Shown piece after piece: positions 60,980-64,000 of a stretch of 64,000 bases of DNA (position 1 is the first letter of the stretch; every line of letters starts with the position of its first letter). The notes beneath the pieces are model-generated. The model was not told the DNA's origin and did not search any database. It saw only the letters and a list, made by a program, of their open reading frames with translations. This DNA is from an uncultured Clostridia bacterium. Lineage in GTDB: Bacteria > Bacillota > Clostridia > Christensenellales > Borkfalkiaceae. The DNA is taken from the NCBI GenBank assembly GCA_930990665.1, contig CAKNQN010000001.1, positions 101,003 through 165,002 of the forward strand, given 5' to 3'. A program made the translations under genes and the position numbers.

Positions 60980-61507
60980 ATGAGTTACAAAAAATGCCCT
61001 AAATGCGGGTTGAATTATATTACTGAGAATGAAGAAGTCTGTTCGGTATGCAAGCCTAAAAATACTGATAGTATTGTTACTAAAAGTATCACAACTGATT
61101 TTTCACATATAGTGCGTGGTTGCATATATGGTAACAATTCTCGCAAAATTTATGAAAGATTTTGCGATTCGCTTGGATGGGACAGAAATAAAGAGGTTTT
61201 TACTTATATGAGATTATCATATGCGGAAAATGCCGATAGGGTAAATGATGTATGGTTTATTTTTTATCCGAACTATGATGCTGGGCAACTTAATAATTTT
61301 GTAAATGGTCTTTATGTTGATAATTTTATACAAAATAATGGCGATAGAATCTTTGACGTGGGCGATATAGGCAAATCTAACAATGCAAATCGAATTACTT
61401 TTGTAAAAACCAAAAATGGTTATGAATTTTTCGGTGTATACAAAATCATTGAAAACGGAACAACACGGGTTTATCAAAGGATTAGCGATGTTTATCCTGT
61501 TGAATAG
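60980..61507 (+). CDS. A+T-rich zinc-ribbon protein of unknown function
   Basis: 175 aa. The N-terminus is a zinc ribbon, KKCPKCGLNYI with VCSVCK (about 4-26). The rest has a compact domain ending in YEFFGVYKIIENG and VYQRISDVYPVE; that ending resembles modules found next to nuclease or modified-base-binding domains, but I cannot name the family. Codon use is strongly A+T-rich (AAT, TTT, ATA) unlike the G+C-rich genes on both sides, a sign of recent transfer. GGGAAG precedes the ATG. It splits the queA-tgt pair. Function unknown. Confidence 0.75.
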   Translation: MSYKKCPKCGLNYITENEEVCSVCKPKNTDSIVTKSITTDFSHIVRGCIYGNNSRKIYERFCDSLGWDRNKEVFTYMRLSYAENADRVNDVWFIFYPNYDAGQLNNFVNGLYVDNFIQNNGDRIFDVGDIGKSNNANRITFVKTKNGYEFFGVYKIIENGTTRVYQRISDVYPVE

Positions 61508-61546
61508 ATATATACATTGAACTTTTAAGTACTATTTTAGCAGTAA

Positions 61547-62689
<1,143 letters not shown>

Positions 62690-62771
62690 AGGGGCTGCGG
62701 GTCGGAATGTGTCGAAAGCGCGAAAATTTCTCCGCTTACGAAAAATTTCACGGCAAATGAAAGCAAAACAC

Positions 62772-62800
62772 TTGCCAAATATTGCAAAAAAAGTTATTAT
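62772..62800 (+). promoter_or_regulatory. Sigma-A promoter of yajC
   Basis: TTGCCA at 62772-62777 and TATTAT at 62795-62800, 17 bp apart; start near 62807. Confidence 0.72.
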
Positions 62801-62837
62801 AGAGGAAACAACGAATTAAAAAAGGAGCTGTTTGAAC

Positions 62838-63278
62838 ATGTTTAATCTGTTGGCAGATTCGGCGCAGTGGACGTCGATCGTACCCATCATCGTCATTGTC
62901 GTCATTCTGATCGCGTTTTTCGTATGGTCGTTTCTTTCCCAGCGCAAAAAGCAGAAAGCCTTCAACGATACGGTCAATTCCATCAAGCCGGGCAGCAAGG
63001 TCAAGACGATCGGCGGCATCGTGGGCGAAGTGGTCGAAGTCAACGAAGGGGAAGGCACTTTTGTCCTCAAAACGGGCGACAGCCAGGGCAACTGCAGCTA
63101 TATGAAGTTCGATAAGCAGGCCATCTACCAGACGGACGCCACGCCCGCCCCGGCGGAAAGCAAAGCGGAAGAGGCTCCCGTGGTGGAAGAACCCGCACAG
63201 GCCGAAGCCCCCGCGGACGAAGCACCTGCCGAAGAAGCGGAAAAAACCGAAGAAAAGAGCGAAGACGAAAACAAATAA
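62838..63278 (+). CDS. yajC: Preprotein translocase subunit YajC
   Basis: Single-pass membrane partner of SecDF, 146 aa. One N-terminal membrane segment (about 14-37, IVPIIVIVVILIAFFVWSFL), the RKKQKAFNDTVNSIKPGSKVKTIGG-type cytoplasmic motif, then an acidic Ala/Glu/Pro-rich tail (about 97-146) longer than in most YajC proteins. ATG at 62838 is placed by AAAGGAG; an in-frame TTG lies two codons upstream. secD does not follow within the window, unlike the usual order. Confidence 0.93.
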   Translation: MFNLLADSAQWTSIVPIIVIVVILIAFFVWSFLSQRKKQKAFNDTVNSIKPGSKVKTIGGIVGEVVEVNEGEGTFVLKTGDSQGNCSYMKFDKQAIYQTDATPAPAESKAEEAPVVEEPAQAEAPADEAPAEEAEKTEEKSEDENK

Positions 63279-63297
63279 TCATTTAATCATTGTTTTG

Positions 63298-63331
63298 AAA
63301 AAAGCACCGCGGTCGCCGCGATGCTTTTTTT
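63298..63331 (+). terminator. Terminator after yajC
   Basis: AAAAAAGCACCGCGG-TCG-CCGCGATGCTTTTTT stem with one mismatch and a T-run. Confidence 0.93.
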
Positions 63332-63385
63332 CATATCCGCACTTTCTATTTTATAAAAAGTTACTGTATCGGGCGGGTGTTTTCA

Positions 63386-63414
63386 TTGCCATCGACTCGC
63401 TTTTGTGCTATACT
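63386..63414 (+). promoter_or_regulatory. Extended -10 promoter of the leucine-rich-repeat gene
   Basis: TTGCCA at 63386-63391 and TATACT at 63409-63414, 17 bp apart, with TGC before the -10 box. Start near 63421 gives a leader of about 220 bases. The leader holds a 9 bp inverted repeat, GATTAAGGG (63506-63514) and CCCTTAATC (63535-63543); no gene. Confidence 0.72.
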
Positions 63415-63640
63415 AAAAATGCGTTCAAATTGAATTACCACTCAATAGGTTACATCGGCATAGGTGTACCCTTTATTTTCTATGGTATGGAAATTATGAC
63501 GCAGCGATTAAGGGTTACATTCTTTGCGGGCGTTCCCTTAATCGGGAGCTCTCTTATTTTTTACATAAAATATCCGCGCTTTGTCAGTGCCGCCCGCACA
63601 TGCATCGGAAAAAATAAAAATTGTTTAGGAGGTAGTAACG

Positions 63641-64000
63641 ATGCCACTGGTAGATGCCAAATGTACGAATTGCGGGGGAACTTTACAAGTCGATAGTGCA
63701 AAAGAGGCGGCCGTATGCCCGTTTTGCGGCTCCGCCTTTATCGTGGAAAAGGCGATCCAGAATTTCAATATCACGAACAACGTGGTCGTAAATAACAACG
63801 TGCAGGCGGACGTGGTCAACATCTATAACTCGAAAAAAGACGATTTTCTCATTGAAGGCGGTCTGCTAAAAAAATATAAGGGTGCCGACACCGAAGTCGC
63901 AATCCCCGAAGGGGTAGTGGAAATCGGCAAAGAGGCATTTGCCGGCATGAAGTACATAACGAAAGTCGTTTTTCCGAAATCGTTGCGTAAAATTAAAGAA
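63641..64000 (+). CDS. Zinc-ribbon and leucine-rich-repeat protein, 5' part
   Basis: The gene runs off the window; 120 codons are present. The N-terminus is a zinc ribbon, AKCTNCGGTLQV with AVCPFCGSAF (about 6-33). After an Asn/Val-rich linker (about 40-65) comes a BspA-type leucine-rich repeat, VAIPEGVVEIGKEAFAGM and ITKVVFPKSLRKI. TTAGGAGGT is a strong ribosome site. No signal peptide, so it is cytoplasmic as far as seen. Function unknown; this zinc-ribbon plus LRR_5 design is frequent in gut Clostridia. Confidence 0.82.
   Translation, partial: MPLVDAKCTNCGGTLQVDSAKEAAVCPFCGSAFIVEKAIQNFNITNNVVVNNNVQADVVNIYNSKKDDFLIEGGLLKKYKGADTEVAIPEGVVEIGKEAFAGMKYITKVVFPKSLRKIKE

Noticed and set aside
63295..63696. 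133-codon plus-strand frame between yajC and the LRR gene
   Set aside because: It begins within the yajC terminator and runs past the strong ribosome site and start of the next gene in another frame; no family features.

Overview
The window looks like a chromosome segment of a spore-forming Clostridia-type Firmicute with fairly high G+C, plausibly an uncultured gut lineage; the family cannot be fixed from sequence alone. The evidence is a sigma-K gene with a pro-sequence, mcsA-mcsB-clpC, long-form HPF, NfnAB, an archaeal-type AspS, biotin import by BioY under BirA, and sigma-A promoters of TTGACA-17-TATAAT form before many genes. Almost everything is single-copy housekeeping sequence. No phage, insertion sequence or CRISPR array was seen.

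Layout. 1-6282: the rimP-nusA-ylxR-ylxQ-infB-rbfA-nrnA translation/transcription operon. 6567-9156: truB-ribF-endonuclease IV. 9251-11414: an M24 peptidase, EF-P and D-Tyr deacylase. 11525-11990: a 6S RNA candidate, then tRNA-Glu(CTC). 12155-17317: a carbohydrate block (GH112 phosphorylase, AraC regulator, a two-gene deletion scar, an SGNH esterase lipoprotein). 17617-24660: pyridoxal kinase, a short-chain dehydrogenase with glycerol kinase, an acetyltransferase with thyA and folA, and a membrane protein. 25019-28451: aspS, then birA-bioY. 29048-33602: an ABC exporter with MarR- and DtxR-type regulators. 33828-39500: sigK, mcsA-mcsB-clpC, hpf. 39655-41893: nfnAB. 42510-49174: lon-engB, a degenerate sugar transferase, a zinc-ribbon membrane protein and rarA. 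49478-54395: a glycosidase / N-deacetylase / SIS-isomerase cassette. 54784-56166: argH on the minus strand. 56372-63278: ruvCAB-queA-tgt-yajC, interrupted by a GNAT gene and an A+T-rich gene. 63641-end: a partial leucine-rich-repeat protein.

Working together. The GH112 phosphorylase, the esterase and the 49-54 kb cassette point to a life on host or plant glycans rich in amino sugars. birA-bioY makes a self-contained biotin-sensing unit with a recognisable BirA operator. thyA-folA forms the thymidylate cycle, and queA-tgt the last steps of queuosine tRNA modification.

Most unusual signal. Several gene 3' ends carry their own private tandem-repeat arrays (26, 97, 36, 31, 28 and 101 bp units; a 22 bp pair also lies after the ABC ATPase gene). 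At least three clearly start inside the last codons of the gene or at its stop codon. The arrays after mcsB and after the SIS gene are built from hairpins whose divergent copies keep base pairing by compensatory changes. A second theme is leaderless transcription: three promoters place the start site on or within 3 nt of the ATG.
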